Assembly (NCBI RefSeq): GCF_028309625.1
Contig: NZ_JAQMHR010000003.1
Coordinates: 1-64,000, forward strand
Reading direction: 5' to 3'
Source of the DNA: Trichococcus sp. K1Tr
GTDB lineage: Bacteria > Bacillota > Bacilli > Lactobacillales > Aerococcaceae
DNA: 64,000 nt
Position numbers and translations under genes: made by a program
Part shown: positions 49,711 through 59,241 of the stretch, one piece after another
How positions within the stretch are numbered: the first letter of the stretch is position 1
How the letters are laid out: each line of letters begins with the position of its first letter
The notes under the pieces: generated by a model
Databases searched by the model: none
What the model was told of the DNA's origin: nothing
Seen by the model: only the letters and a program-made list of their open reading frames with translations

Positions 49711-49766
49711 TTGACACATACTTGTAAAGAAACTAAAACAGACATACTTACACAACGTGCTATAAT
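49711..49766 (+). promoter_or_regulatory. Promoter region of ftsEX
   Basis: TGCTATAAT at 49758-49766 is an extended -10. A TTGACA at 49711-49716 with TAAAAC 17 bp further may be a second promoter. Confidence 0.5.
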
Positions 49767-49838
49767 AGGGAAGCATTCTTGCGGCCTCTGAAGCTTTCAG
49801 AGCGGCAGCAAGGAAAAAAAGAAAAGACAGGTGATAAA

Positions 49839-50525
49839 ATGATTGAAATGCTGAATGTCTCTAAGAAATACAACAACGGCATTACGGCGGTCAATAATCT
49901 GAGCGTGAAGATCGAGCAAGGGGAATTTGTTTATATTGTAGGCCCCAGTGGAGCCGGCAAATCAACCTTTGTCAAAATGATGTACCGCGAAGTAAAACCA
50001 TCCTCAGGAACAGTTCAAGTAGGCAAATATAATTTAACGACCATGAAGGAAAAGGAAATTCCATTGTTGCGTCGTTTTGTGGGCGTAGTCTTCCAGGATT
50101 TCAAATTGTTACCTAAACTGACCGTATACGAAAACATCGCCTACGCGATGGAAGTAGTCGAAAAAAGTCCGAAAGTCATCCAGAAGCGTGTGTTGGAAGT
50201 GCTTGATTTGGTTGGCCTGAAGCATAAAGTCCGGATGTTCCCGAATGAACTTTCCGGCGGGGAACAGCAACGGATTGCGATTGCTCGTGCGATTGCGAAC
50301 ATGCCAGGCGTCCTGATTGCGGATGAGCCGACAGGTAACTTGGATCCGGATACGTCGATGGAAATCATGCGCATTCTGGAAGAAATCAATAACCAAGGTA
50401 CGACAATTCTGATGGCAACCCATAACAGCCAAATCGTTAATGACATCAAACACCGTGTATTAGCAATAGAGAATGGCCGTATTGTCCGAGATCAACAAGA
50501 AGGAGAATATGGATATGAAATTTAG
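49839..50525 (+). CDS. ftsE: Cell division ATP-binding protein FtsE
   Basis: 228 residues from ATG 49839 after CAGGTGA; the earlier in-frame start lacks the conserved beginning MIEMLNVSKKYNNGITAV. Walker A GPSGAGKST, Q-loop VVFQDFKLLP, signature LSGGEQQRIAIARA and Walker B VLIADEPTGNLD are present. With FtsX it controls peptidoglycan hydrolases at the septum (PcsB or CwlO-type). Overlaps ftsX by 11 nt. Confidence 0.96.
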   Translation: MIEMLNVSKKYNNGITAVNNLSVKIEQGEFVYIVGPSGAGKSTFVKMMYREVKPSSGTVQVGKYNLTTMKEKEIPLLRRFVGVVFQDFKLLPKLTVYENIAYAMEVVEKSPKVIQKRVLEVLDLVGLKHKVRMFPNELSGGEQQRIAIARAIANMPGVLIADEPTGNLDPDTSMEIMRILEEINNQGTTILMATHNSQIVNDIKHRVLAIENGRIVRDQQEGEYGYEI

Positions 50526-51402
50526 AACATTTATGAGACACATAAGAGATGCGTTCAAAAGCCTGTTCCGGAATGGTTGGATGTCGATAGCCTCCGTCAG
50601 TGCGGTGGCGCTGACCTTGCTGCTTGTGGGATCCTTTACCGGCATTCTCTTGAACGTGAACAAATTGGCTTCAGACGTCGAAAATGATGTGAGTGTAAAA
50701 GTTTACATCGATCTGGCGGCTGATCCGGCCGCGCAGGAAGCACTGAAGACGGAACTGGAGAACATCGCCAATGTTGAATCCATCACTTTCTCAAGCAAGG
50801 ACGAGGAATTGGATAAGATCATCGGCAGCTACGGCGATGAGTTCGACCTGTTCGGTGGGGATGCCAATCCGTTGTATGATGCTTATGTCCTGAATACGAC
50901 GGCTCCGGAGCAGACGAAAGCGGTAGCTGAAGCAGCATCCGCCATGCAGTATGTCACTCAGGTCGAATACGGCGGTGCCACAGCGGATAAATTGTTCGAG
51001 ACGATTGCAACGATCCGTACGATCGGACTTGTCATCATCATCGGCTTGCTGTTGGTTGCCGTATTCCTGATTTCCAACACGATCCGAATCACCATCTTTT
51101 CAAGGAGCACTGAGATCGAAATCATGCGGTTGGTGGGGGCAAAAAACAGCTTCATCAGATGGCCATTCCTGATTGAAGGAGCCATTATTGGTTTGATAGG
51201 TGCATTAATCCCTACAACCTTCCTCATTTTCCTTTACCGCTTCATTTTTGATGTGAGCGGAGATTACTTGGCAGGCACAAACTTTGGGCTCTTGACTCCG
51301 AATCCATTCCTTCTCTACATCAGTCTTCTGATGGTGGGAATAGGTATCTTTATCGGGGCGTTCGGTTCCGTATTCTCGATGCGCAGATTCCTGAAAGTTT
51401 AA
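50515..51402 (+). CDS. ftsX: Cell division protein FtsX
   Basis: 295 residues from ATG 50515, nine bases after AAGGAG; the ATG six bases earlier is too close to the site. Topology is typical: one membrane segment (WMSIASVSAVALTLLLVGSFTGILL), a large extracellular domain, then three segments (TIGLVIIIGLLLVAVFLI, FLIEGAIIGLIGALIPTTFLIFLYRF and LLYISLLMVGIGIFIGAFGS). Partner of FtsE. Terminator follows 19 bp after the stop. Confidence 0.95.
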   Translation: MKFRTFMRHIRDAFKSLFRNGWMSIASVSAVALTLLLVGSFTGILLNVNKLASDVENDVSVKVYIDLAADPAAQEALKTELENIANVESITFSSKDEELDKIIGSYGDEFDLFGGDANPLYDAYVLNTTAPEQTKAVAEAASAMQYVTQVEYGGATADKLFETIATIRTIGLVIIIGLLLVAVFLISNTIRITIFSRSTEIEIMRLVGAKNSFIRWPFLIEGAIIGLIGALIPTTFLIFLYRFIFDVSGDYLAGTNFGLLTPNPFLLYISLLMVGIGIFIGAFGSVFSMRRFLKV

Positions 51403-51420
51403 CAATATAAATCGAACTCG

Positions 51421-51465
51421 CAAAAGGTTCCAGTCATACAAGTGTATGGCTGGAACCTTTTTTTC
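51421..51465 (+). terminator. Rho-independent terminator of ftsEX
   Basis: AAAAGGTTCCAGTCATAC pairs with GTATGGCTGGAACCTTTT (one G-T pair), followed by TTTT. Confidence 0.94.
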
Positions 51466-51622
51466 TGTTGCATGAATCACTGCGCTAGCCCAGAAAAACG
51501 ACAAGCTTCAATTAATATTTTCGCTCTCGGATAGTTCTCACGAACCGCCCAAAATCTGCTCTACAGCGCACTTTCTCGGAATTTATGACTTGAGCAACAG
51601 AAATCGGGCGATGAAATCTGAA

Positions 51623-51740
51623 TTGCCGTTTCCCGACATTTTTAGTATGCTAAAACAGAGAGCGAGTCTAGCGGGAAGCTGAGGCGCTTAGAATACAGGT
51701 ATTCATAAAATACATGGGGTGGCCATTCGCCATCCCGGAC
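51623..51740 (+). promoter_or_regulatory. Upstream region of phoPR
   Basis: The 360-bp gap after ftsX holds TTGCCG (51623-51628) and TATGCT (51646-51651) with 17 bp between, a plausible promoter, and a GGGTGGC/GCCATCCC hairpin (about 51718-51736) in the leader. No clear Pho-box repeats were seen here. Confidence 0.45.
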
Positions 51741-51763
51741 CCCAATAGGTCAGAGGAGGAAAC

Positions 51764-52495
51764 ATGAAAAAGGTTTTGCTAGTGGATGATGAACCATCCA
51801 TCGTTACATTGTTGGCTTTCAACTTGGAAAAAGACGGCTACGAGGTGACAACTGCCACCGACGGAGCGGAAGGCTACCGTTTGGCCATCTCGAATCCTTT
51901 TGACTTCATCATTTTGGACCTGATGCTGCCGTCAATGGACGGAATGGATATCTGTAAACGTCTGAGACAGGAAAAATTTGATACACCGATCATGATTTTG
52001 ACAGCGAAGGATGATGAATTGGAGAAGATCATCGGGCTTGAGTTGGGTGCGGATGACTATATGACGAAGCCGTTCAGCCCCCGTGAAGTATTGGCCAGGA
52101 TGAAAGCTATCTTAAGAAGGACAAACAAAGCTGTTCCGGCTGAACCGGTTACGACTGCCCAACAGGAACTGACGGAAGATGAGACAGAAAAAATTGAAGT
52201 GGGCGAAATCACTATTTTCCCGCAATTGTATGAGGTACATGTTGAAGGAGAATTGATTGAAATAACGCCGAAAGAATTTGAATTGTTGCTTTACATGGCG
52301 AAGCGTGCCAATCGCATCCTGAGCCGGGAACAGTTGTTGAACGCCATCTGGAATTTTGATTACGCGGGAGAAACGCGCATCGTTGATGTGCACATCAGCC
52401 ATCTCCGCGAAAAAATCGAAAAAGATACCAAAAATCCGCAATACATCCGTACGGTCCGAGGCTTCGGGTATAAATTCGAGGTAGCTAAGCCATGA
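51764..52495 (+). CDS. phoP: Phosphate regulon response regulator PhoP
   Basis: 243-residue OmpR-type regulator. Receiver domain with acidic pocket VDDE, phospho-acceptor Asp52 in FIILDLMLPSMDG and Lys in YMTKPFSPRE; a longer linker (about 125-145, TTAQQELTEDETE) and a winged helix with SREQLLNAIWNFDYAGETRIVDVHISHLREKI. ATG follows AGAGGAGG. phoR overlaps by 4 nt, and both stand before the pst operons, so PhoP is preferred over WalR. Confidence 0.93.
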   Translation: MKKVLLVDDEPSIVTLLAFNLEKDGYEVTTATDGAEGYRLAISNPFDFIILDLMLPSMDGMDICKRLRQEKFDTPIMILTAKDDELEKIIGLELGADDYMTKPFSPREVLARMKAILRRTNKAVPAEPVTTAQQELTEDETEKIEVGEITIFPQLYEVHVEGELIEITPKEFELLLYMAKRANRILSREQLLNAIWNFDYAGETRIVDVHISHLREKIEKDTKNPQYIRTVRGFGYKFEVAKP

Positions 52496-54252
52496 AGCAA
52501 CTGCAATTGCGGATGCTTGCCACATTTGTGCTGATCTTCGCGTTGTTCAGTGTGGCTTTCGGAATATTTCTGGAGACAGTGTTAGGCAATTACACGCGGA
52601 ACTTGCACAGTGAGCTGCTTGTTGAACAGACTCAAATAGTGGGTACACTGCTCCAAAACAGTACGGATGGCAGTGATTGGGTTTTTGTTGAAGAAGAACT
52701 GGATAAAATCGATGCTTTCACGGAAGACAGGATCACTTTGGTCGATACTGATGGGGTCGTGCTTTATGATTCGCAGATCACTACGGTTGATCTGGAGAAT
52801 CATCTGCGACGGGAAGAAATTCAGGAAGTCCTATCCGGGGAGCCGTACGGAACAGGTCAGCGAAAGAGCGAAAGCACAAATCAGGAGCTGTATTATGTAG
52901 CTGTACCCATCTATGATGAGGCAGGCACCATCGTTGCGATTATCCGATTATCCAGACCGCTGAGCGCCTTGACGGTCAGCCAACGCATCGAACAGTCCCT
53001 TTACGTTTTTATCCTATTGGCTTTGGTGGTAGCGTTTATACTCACTTATGCTTTGACGAAACGCATCGGCAGACCGATTGATGCCGTTATGGATGTTGCC
53101 AAAAATCTTTCGGATCACCAATATGATGCGCGGTATAAAGGCCAAGGCTTCGGCGATTTCCAGAAATTGGGAGAAACCATCAATGAGCTTGCCGAGAGTC
53201 TGGATAATCAAATGAATGAAATCAAGCAAAATGATGAACGCCTTACGGGGTTGATCAACCATCTTGTTATCGGCGTGATGCTTTTGGATGAAAACAAGGA
53301 AATCACAATGGTCAATGCTGCTATGCAGGAAATATTGAGCGAAAGCGAAGAATCATTGGTCGGCCAATCCTATGTTGAGGCAGTAAGCAGTTATGGGCTC
53401 AGCCATATGATTGAAAGAGCGTACACTTACAGAGAGCCGCAGAATGACGAAATCTACTTTTATTATCCGAAAGACAGGGTAGTCGATGCCAACATCGTTC
53501 CGATCACAAGCAAGAAGCCGGGCGAAATGAACCTGATCGTCCTCCTCTACGATATAAGCGAAATCCGGCGATTGGAAAAAGTCCGTACCGACTTTGTTGC
53601 GAATGCATCCCATGAGCTACGGACTCCTATCACTGCTTTGAAAGGATTTGCCGAAACGTTGTTGGACGGTGCAATGGAAAATCCCGTCATCCTGAAGCAA
53701 TTTTTGGAAATCATCTTATCCGAAAGTACACGTCTGAATCTTTTGGTGAATGACATATTGGAACTATCGAAGTTGGAGCAGCGCCAAGTTCCGCTCACAG
53801 TGGAAGAAGTGAACGTTTCGGAAGCGGTGCTGGCGACATTCCAGTTGGTCAACCAGAAAGTCAAAGAAAAGAACATGACGCTGGAATTAGTCGAAAAGGA
53901 TTACGTCACCTTACATACGGATCCGAACCGCTTGAAGCAAATACTGGCGAATCTGATCAACAATGCCGTAGTCTATACGCAAGCCGGAGGGCATATCACG
54001 GTCACAATCGAGAAGGCAGCGGAGCAAGTGCGTCTGCACGTTGCCGATAATGGCATCGGGATACCGGAAGCCGATTTGGGAAGAGTTTTTGAACGTTTCT
54101 ATCGCGTTGACAGGGCCCGGAGCCGCAACTCCGGAGGTACGGGATTAGGCTTGTCGATCGTGAAGTATTTGGTTGAAAACATGAACGGCACGGTGACTGT
54201 GGCAAGCAAGCCAGGGAAAGGGACGACATTTACGGTGACGTTGCCCCTATAA
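52492..54252 (+). CDS. phoR: Phosphate regulon sensor histidine kinase PhoR
   Basis: 586 residues. Membrane segment at about 8-28, an extracellular sensor part of about 135 residues, second segment YVFILLALVVAFILTYAL, HAMP, a PAS domain (LINHLVIGVMLLDENKEITMVN), dimerisation helix with phospho-His374 in NASHELRTPITALKGF, and the ATPase with NLINNAVVYT, DNGIGIPEADLGRVFERFYRVD and GGTGLGLSIVK. Topology matches Bacillus PhoR. Stop is followed by a terminator, separating it from pstS. Confidence 0.93.
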   Translation: MKQLQLRMLATFVLIFALFSVAFGIFLETVLGNYTRNLHSELLVEQTQIVGTLLQNSTDGSDWVFVEEELDKIDAFTEDRITLVDTDGVVLYDSQITTVDLENHLRREEIQEVLSGEPYGTGQRKSESTNQELYYVAVPIYDEAGTIVAIIRLSRPLSALTVSQRIEQSLYVFILLALVVAFILTYALTKRIGRPIDAVMDVAKNLSDHQYDARYKGQGFGDFQKLGETINELAESLDNQMNEIKQNDERLTGLINHLVIGVMLLDENKEITMVNAAMQEILSESEESLVGQSYVEAVSSYGLSHMIERAYTYREPQNDEIYFYYPKDRVVDANIVPITSKKPGEMNLIVLLYDISEIRRLEKVRTDFVANASHELRTPITALKGFAETLLDGAMENPVILKQFLEIILSESTRLNLLVNDILELSKLEQRQVPLTVEEVNVSEAVLATFQLVNQKVKEKNMTLELVEKDYVTLHTDPNRLKQILANLINNAVVYTQAGGHITVTIEKAAEQVRLHVADNGIGIPEADLGRVFERFYRVDRARSRNSGGTGLGLSIVKYLVENMNGTVTVASKPGKGTTFTVTLPL

Positions 54253-54268
54253 AAATAGATTCAAATAC

Positions 54269-54310
54269 AAAAGCTTTACAGGCGAGAAACGCGTCTGTAG
54301 AGCTTTTTTG
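54269..54310 (+). terminator. Terminator after phoR
   Basis: AAAGCTTTACAG pairs with CTGTAGAGCTTT (one mismatch), then T run TTTTTT. Confidence 0.8.
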
Positions 54311-54329
54311 CTGGGATTCCGAAGGTTTG

Positions 54330-54399
54330 TTTACAAAACATTTACAAAAAAGAGGGCAACTCAACAAAAACTTTACACGAAACCGCAAGGAAATTAACA
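54330..54399 (+). promoter_or_regulatory. PhoP box array upstream of the first pstS
   Basis: TTTACA at 54330 and 54341 (11-bp period), TTTACA at 54372 and TTAACA at 54394 (22 bp apart) fit the TT(A/C/T)A(C/T)A repeats with 5-bp gaps bound by Bacillus PhoP. A -10 like TAATAT follows at 54410. Phosphate-starvation activation of pstS is inferred. Confidence 0.75.
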
Positions 54400-54471
54400 A
54401 TGGACCGTTAATATTAGGGTTGTGAACAGGCAATGACGTTCAAATAACCTCAACATAAAGGATGGTAAAAA

Positions 54472-55437
54472 ATGAACTTTGGTAAATTATCTAAATTCGC
54501 AATGGCTTTAACTATCGGCGCTACATTGGCGGCTTGCGGCAATGGTGACGGAGAAGACGCAGCAACAGAAAGCGGTGCGGCAACAGAAAGCACAACTGGA
54601 AGCAACGACATCTTAGTCGATGGATCTTCCACAGTATTCCCGATCATGGAAGCAGTAGCAGAAGAGTTTTCAATCGCAAATCCAGATGTCAGAGCGACTA
54701 TCGGTGTATCCGGTACGGGTGGCGGATTTGAGAAATTCATCGCAGGCGAAACAGACATCAGTAATGCTTCACGTCCGATCAAAGAGGAAGAAATCGCCTT
54801 GTTGGAAGAAGCAGGCATCGAATATACAGAGTTCCAACTGGCCTTGGATGGCTTGACAGTAGTTGTGAACAGCGAGAACGACTGGGTGGATCAATTGACT
54901 ATCGAAGAATTAGCAATGATCTGGACAGAAGGAACTGGCACAGAAACATGGGCGGATGTCCGTGAAGGCTGGCCGGAAGAAAAAATCGAGTTGTTCAGCC
55001 CAGGTACTGACTCAGGAACATACGATTACTTTGATGAAGTAATCTTGGATGGCGCACAAATCAACAAAGCAGCTTCATTATCTGAAGATGACAATGTCTT
55101 AGTACAAGGTGTTTCCGGTTCCGCAAATGCTATCGGGTACTTCGGTTATGCATACTTCCTGGAAAACAGTGACATCGTTAAAGCTGTTCCAATCGTAAAC
55201 GGTGCAGGCGTTGCAGTCACACCTGACAATACAACAGTTCAAGATGGATCTTATGAGCCACTTTCTCGCCCATTGTTCATCTACGTGAAGAACGAGTCAT
55301 TGCAAAATGAAAATGTCTATGAGTTCACGAAATACACATTGGAAATGGCAGCCGAAATGGCAGCTGAAGTTGGCTATGTAGCACTACCGGCTGAATCTTA
55401 TGAAGAAGCTTTGACTACATTGGAAGGCTTGAAATAA
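54472..55437 (+). CDS. pstS: Phosphate ABC transporter substrate-binding lipoprotein PstS (first)
   Basis: 321 residues. Signal MNFGKLSKFAMALTIGATLAAC with lipidated Cys22, a short acidic/Thr linker, then the phosphate-binding domain: VDGSSTVFPIMEAVAEEF, GVSGTGGGFEKFIAGETDISNASRPI, and FSPGTDSGTYDYFDEVIL, whose Ser/Thr/Asp residues bind phosphate. First gene of pstS-pstC-pstA-pstB-phoU. Bacillus-like PstS, longer and only distantly similar to the second PstS here. Confidence 0.95.
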   Translation: MNFGKLSKFAMALTIGATLAACGNGDGEDAATESGAATESTTGSNDILVDGSSTVFPIMEAVAEEFSIANPDVRATIGVSGTGGGFEKFIAGETDISNASRPIKEEEIALLEEAGIEYTEFQLALDGLTVVVNSENDWVDQLTIEELAMIWTEGTGTETWADVREGWPEEKIELFSPGTDSGTYDYFDEVILDGAQINKAASLSEDDNVLVQGVSGSANAIGYFGYAYFLENSDIVKAVPIVNGAGVAVTPDNTTVQDGSYEPLSRPLFIYVKNESLQNENVYEFTKYTLEMAAEMAAEVGYVALPAESYEEALTTLEGLK

Positions 55438-55459
55438 ATAAAACCAAATAAATAACTAA

Positions 55460-55500
55460 GGGATGTGAGGGAAGCGAGCGTTTTGCTTCCCTTGCATCTC
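55460..55500 (+). terminator. Intercistronic hairpin after pstS (attenuator or mRNA-stability stem)
   Basis: GGGATGTGAGGGAAGC (55460-55475) pairs with GCTTCCCTTGCATCTC (55485-55500) over 16 bp including G-T pairs. The following ATCTTTATTA is not a strong T run, so partial termination or protection of pstS mRNA is more likely than full stop. Confidence 0.6.
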
Positions 55501-55523
55501 ATCTTTATTAGAGGAGAATCAAT

Positions 55524-56453
55524 ATGTCCAAATCTGTCAAAGACTTGATGAACGAAAAAAGTTCACGACAAAAATCTTTGCAATTTACAGAAAAAGCAAT
55601 GCCTCTTTTTTTTCTGGTCTGTGCGATCATTTCGATCCTGACGACATTCGGGATTGTGTTTACGTTGGCAAAAGAAACAGTCACGTTTTTCAGTGACGTT
55701 CCGATCCTGGAATTCCTTACCGGAAGAGAGTGGTATCCTTTCTTCAAAAATGATCCCAGTTTTGGGATTTTGCCGTTATTGAGTGGAACATTCTTGATAG
55801 CAGGCATTGCGATGCTCGTAGCCGTACCGCTCGGTCTAGCCTCAGCCATCTATTTGAGCGAATATGCAACCGAACGGACCAGAAAAATCGTCAAGCCGGT
55901 TCTGGAGGTTTTGGCCGGAGTTCCTACGGTAGTCTACGGGCTATTCGCCTTGACGTTCGTTACCCCTTTGCTGCAGACAGTTATCCCGAACTTGCCGATA
56001 TTCAATGCGCTAAGCCCTGGTATTGTCGTGGGGATTATGATCATCCCGCAGATTACGTCCTTATCGGAAGAAGCGATGGGTGCTGTGCCGAATGCTATGC
56101 GCGAGGGAGCCTTAGCTTTAGGGGCTACCCGTTTGGAAGTGGCGCTGAAAGTCATTTTACCAGGGTCCTTGTCGGGGATCATCTCTTCCATTGTTTTGGG
56201 AATCTCGCGTGCGGTGGGCGAAACGATGATCGTTTCCACAGCTGCTGGATCCACTCCTAAATTTACGCTTGATGTAACAGAATCCATCCAGACGATGACT
56301 TCCTACATCGTTCAGGTCAGCATGGGGGATGCCACATATGGTTCAACGATCTATTACAGTATCTATGCGGTAGGGATGACCTTGTTCCTCTTTACCTTGT
56401 TGATGAACCTGTTGGCGAATTATGTGTCTCGCCGTTTTAGGGAGGAATATTGA
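55524..56453 (+). CDS. pstC: Phosphate ABC transporter permease PstC (first)
   Basis: 309 residues with six membrane segments and the permease EAA loop EEAMGAVPNAMREGALALGATRLEVALKVILPGSL. The segment GREWYPFFKNDPSFGILPLLSGTF between TM1 and TM2 is typical of PstC. ATG follows AGAGGAG. Its stop TGA overlaps the pstA start ATG. Confidence 0.95.
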   Translation: MSKSVKDLMNEKSSRQKSLQFTEKAMPLFFLVCAIISILTTFGIVFTLAKETVTFFSDVPILEFLTGREWYPFFKNDPSFGILPLLSGTFLIAGIAMLVAVPLGLASAIYLSEYATERTRKIVKPVLEVLAGVPTVVYGLFALTFVTPLLQTVIPNLPIFNALSPGIVVGIMIIPQITSLSEEAMGAVPNAMREGALALGATRLEVALKVILPGSLSGIISSIVLGISRAVGETMIVSTAAGSTPKFTLDVTESIQTMTSYIVQVSMGDATYGSTIYYSIYAVGMTLFLFTLLMNLLANYVSRRFREEY

Positions 56454-57325
56454 TGAAATTAGTAGAGAAGAACAACAAAAGAATCAACAACCGGCTGATG
56501 CTGAACAACGTATTCAAGGGACTCTTTTTTCTGGCAACCTTTTTCGGTATCGTCGTCCTGGCAATCCTGGTCGTGCGGATCATTTCGCAAGGAGCCAGCT
56601 ATCTTGATTGGGATTTCTTGAGCAATTACGCTTCGAGAAGACCGGAAGATGCCGGCATCAAAGCCGCCATCTATGGGACCGTCTGGATCATGGCCATTGT
56701 CGCTCCAGTATCACTCATTCTGGGTGTCGGAACGGCGATCTATCTTGAGGAATATGCTCCCGATAATAAATTTACGCACTTCATCGAGTTGAATATTTCG
56801 AATCTTTCTGGCGTGCCATCCATTGTTTTCGGGCTCTTGGGTCTGACTGTATTCGTCCGCTTGCTGGAAATGGGCCGAAGCGTCCTGGCGGGCGGTTTAA
56901 CCATGAGCTTGATGATTTTGCCTGTTATCGTGGTTTCCAGCCAAGAAGCGATTCGCGCCATTCCGAGAGAACAATATGAAGCCTCTTATGCGATGGGCGC
57001 CACGAAATGGCAGACGATCCGTACAGTCGTGCTCCCAGCAGCAGTTCCCGGCATCCTTACCGGATCGATATTGGCTCTTTCAAGGGCGGTCGGGGAGACT
57101 GCACCGTTGTTGATGATCGGAGCGATGACCTTTATCGCTTATGTTCCGGAAAGCATCTTATCCGGGTTCACGGCAATGCCGATCCAAATCTTCAACTGGG
57201 CAGGACGGCCACAAGAAGAATTCCAGGCAGTCGCTGCAGCAGGAAGTATTGTCTTGATGCTGATGTTGGTCATCATGAACTCACTGGCGATCTATATCCG
57301 CAATAAATTCTCGAAGCGTTATTAA
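56453..57325 (+). CDS. pstA: Phosphate ABC transporter permease PstA (first)
   Basis: 290 residues, six membrane segments, with YLDWDFLSNYASRRPEDAGIKAAIYGT after TM1 and the EAA loop QEAIRAIPREQYEASYAMGATKWQTIRTVVLPAAVPG. ATG 56453 shares its A with the pstC stop (TGATG) and follows GGGAGG, so translation is coupled. Confidence 0.95.
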   Translation: MKLVEKNNKRINNRLMLNNVFKGLFFLATFFGIVVLAILVVRIISQGASYLDWDFLSNYASRRPEDAGIKAAIYGTVWIMAIVAPVSLILGVGTAIYLEEYAPDNKFTHFIELNISNLSGVPSIVFGLLGLTVFVRLLEMGRSVLAGGLTMSLMILPVIVVSSQEAIRAIPREQYEASYAMGATKWQTIRTVVLPAAVPGILTGSILALSRAVGETAPLLMIGAMTFIAYVPESILSGFTAMPIQIFNWAGRPQEEFQAVAAAGSIVLMLMLVIMNSLAIYIRNKFSKRY

Positions 57326-57342
57326 AATAGGAGGGTACTCAT

Positions 57343-58125
57343 TTGAATCCAGAAGTGAGCTTAAAAGATAAAAAAATGATTTACAGCGTGAAAGATTTCA
57401 ACTTATGGTATGGAGATACACACGCCCTGAAAAACATCCAACTTGATATTCCAACGAAAGAAGTCACGGCGATCATCGGACCATCAGGATGCGGCAAGTC
57501 CACTTTCATCAAAACCTTGAACCGGATGGTCGAGTTGGTTCCGAGCGTAAAAATGACGGGATCGATTAATTATAATGAACAAAACATTTTTGATCCAAGA
57601 TACAAAGTGGAACAGCTGCGTACGGATGTGGGGATGGTCTTCCAAAAACCGAACCCTTTCCCAAAATCGATCTATGAAAATATCGCATATGGACCTAAAA
57701 TCCATGGCATCAAAGATAAAACCATTTTGGACGAGATTGTTGAGAAAAGTTTGAAAGGTGCAGCTCTTTGGGATGAAGTAAAAGATCGTCTGAAGCAGAA
57801 TGCCTTTGGGTTATCCGGTGGGCAACAACAACGTTTGTGCATCGCCAGGAGTCTGGCGGTGGAACCGGAAGTCCTTTTGATGGATGAGCCGACTTCCGCA
57901 TTGGACCCGATTTCGACGTCAAAAGTCGAAGAACTTATCCAGACTTTGAAAAAAGATTACAGCATCATCATCGTTACCCATAATATGCAACAGGCAGCCC
58001 GGATTTCGGACCAAACGGCCTTCTTTTTAAATGGAGAAGTGGTAGAATATGATAAGACGGAAATCATTTACTCCAATCCGAATGACAAACGCACAGATGA
58101 TTATATCTCTGGCAAATTCGGGTAA
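57343..58125 (+). CDS. pstB: Phosphate ABC transporter ATP-binding protein PstB (first)
   Basis: 260 residues from TTG 57343 after AGGAGGG. Walker [21 protein letters not shown]-loop [18 protein letters not shown], signature [15 protein letters not shown] and Walker [14 protein letters not shown] are all PstB-type. It powers phosphate import by the PstCA channel. The next gene, phoU, is 66 bp downstream. Confidence 0.96.
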   Translation: MNPEVSLKDKKMIYSVKDFNLWYGDTHALKNIQLDIPTKEVTAIIGPSGCGKSTFIKTLNRMVELVPSVKMTGSINYNEQNIFDPRYKVEQLRTDVGMVFQKPNPFPKSIYENIAYGPKIHGIKDKTILDEIVEKSLKGAALWDEVKDRLKQNAFGLSGGQQQRLCIARSLAVEPEVLLMDEPTSALDPISTSKVEELIQTLKKDYSIIIVTHNMQQAARISDQTAFFLNGEVVEYDKTEIIYSNPNDKRTDDYISGKFG

Positions 58126-58191
58126 GACTGGGCTATAATGGAATAAGAGATGCACTGTGATGCATAATGACATGTAACAGGGGGCGAAAAG

Positions 58192-58866
58192 ATGAGAAAG
58201 ATTTTTGAAGAAGAATTGCAGGATTTGCACGTACTTTTCTCTGAAATGGGGAAAATGGTGAATGAAGCAATCTACATATCTGTTAAAGGTTTTGTGAATC
58301 ATGATAAAGAGCTTGCTGCGGAAGTGATAGCGAGTGATATCGCCATCAACCAAAGAGAAGCGGAAATCGAGAAAAGATGCTTTGAATTGATTGCGTTGCA
58401 TCAGCCAGTCACTGGTAACCTCCGCAGAATCGTTACCATCATGAAGGCATGCGCGGATCTGGAGCGTATGGCAGATCACGCCGTAAGTATTGCGAAGTCG
58501 ACTATCCGTGTTAAAGGCAATAAGCGCAATTCCGATATCGAAGCAGCGATAGCAGAGCAATCAGAAAAAGTAAAAGTCATGGTGGAGGAAGTACTTACCG
58601 CCTACATCAAAACGGACATCGAAAAAGCAAAAACAGTTGCTCTAAGCGATAAACTGGTCGATCAGGCCGCCGAACATATCTACGGACGCGCCATCGAAGA
58701 GATGAAGCTTGATCCGGAGCTGGTTCTGGGAGCGACAGACTACATCATGGTTGCCGGCTATCTCGAGCGGATCGGCGATTATGTAACAAATATTTGTGAG
58801 TGGATCATTTATTTGGGTACAGGGAAAATCATCGAATTGAACACAAACAACAAGTTCGAAGACTGA
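58192..58866 (+). CDS. phoU: Phosphate signalling protein PhoU (first)
   Basis: 224 residues, two three-helix bundles, each with the PhoU metal motif region: IEKRCFELIALHQPVTGNLRRIVTIMKACADLERMADHAVSIAK and VLGATDYIMVAGYLERIGDYVTNICEWI. It links Pst transporter state to PhoR, lowering the Pho response in high phosphate. ATG follows AGGGGGCGAAAAG. Closes the first pst operon. Confidence 0.95.
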   Translation: MRKIFEEELQDLHVLFSEMGKMVNEAIYISVKGFVNHDKELAAEVIASDIAINQREAEIEKRCFELIALHQPVTGNLRRIVTIMKACADLERMADHAVSIAKSTIRVKGNKRNSDIEAAIAEQSEKVKVMVEEVLTAYIKTDIEKAKTVALSDKLVDQAAEHIYGRAIEEMKLDPELVLGATDYIMVAGYLERIGDYVTNICEWIIYLGTGKIIELNTNNKFED

Positions 58867-58899
58867 CAGATTTATGAATGTAGGATGAGAAAAACTGAA

Positions 58900-58959
58900 G
58901 CCAGGAAGAACGCGCAATCGAACTCGATTGTGCGGCATCTTCCCGGCTTTTTTTTGCTT
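58900..58959 (+). terminator. Rho-independent terminator after phoU
   Basis: AGCCAGGAAGA pairs with TCTTCCCGGCT (one mismatch) around an inner GCAATCGA/TCGATTGT helix; eight T follow. Confidence 0.9.
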
Positions 58960-59146
58960 TATTCAGTAAGGGCAGCCAAGAATGGATGATTGAAAACACT
59001 CATGAAAATGTAATATATATTTCTGCACTAGATATAAGACAAGCGTTCCGCCAATTTGTTATAATATAGATAATCGTAGAGTAAATTTACAGAAAAATAA
59101 CGTAAAATCAACGTTACAATGTTCCATCAATAAAATATATGGTGGA

Positions 59147-59185
59147 TTTACATAAAATTTACAAAAGAGATACGAAACATTTACA
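59147..59185 (+). promoter_or_regulatory. PhoP box array upstream of the second pstS
   Basis: TTTACA at 59147, 59158 and 59180, at 11 and 22 bp spacing, with further TTTACA at 59086 and GTTACA at 59113. Same arrangement as before the first pstS. TATAAT at 59060-59065 lies further upstream and could be a second, Pho-independent start. Confidence 0.78.
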
Positions 59186-59241
59186 AAAATTCGTTACGAT
59201 GGATAAGTATGTGTTCAAGGTTAATACATGGGAGGTAAACA

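Noticed and set aside
49640-49838. A further repeat copy near GAGGATTCAGCTGG between prfB and ftsE
   Set aside because: Only the short AGGATTCAG is shared; the other motifs (GAGCACTAA, TTAGGC, ACAGTGC hairpin) are absent.
51764-54252. The two-component pair as WalRK
   Set aside because: There are no walH, walI or walJ genes downstream, and the pair is directly followed by Pho boxes and two pst operons.
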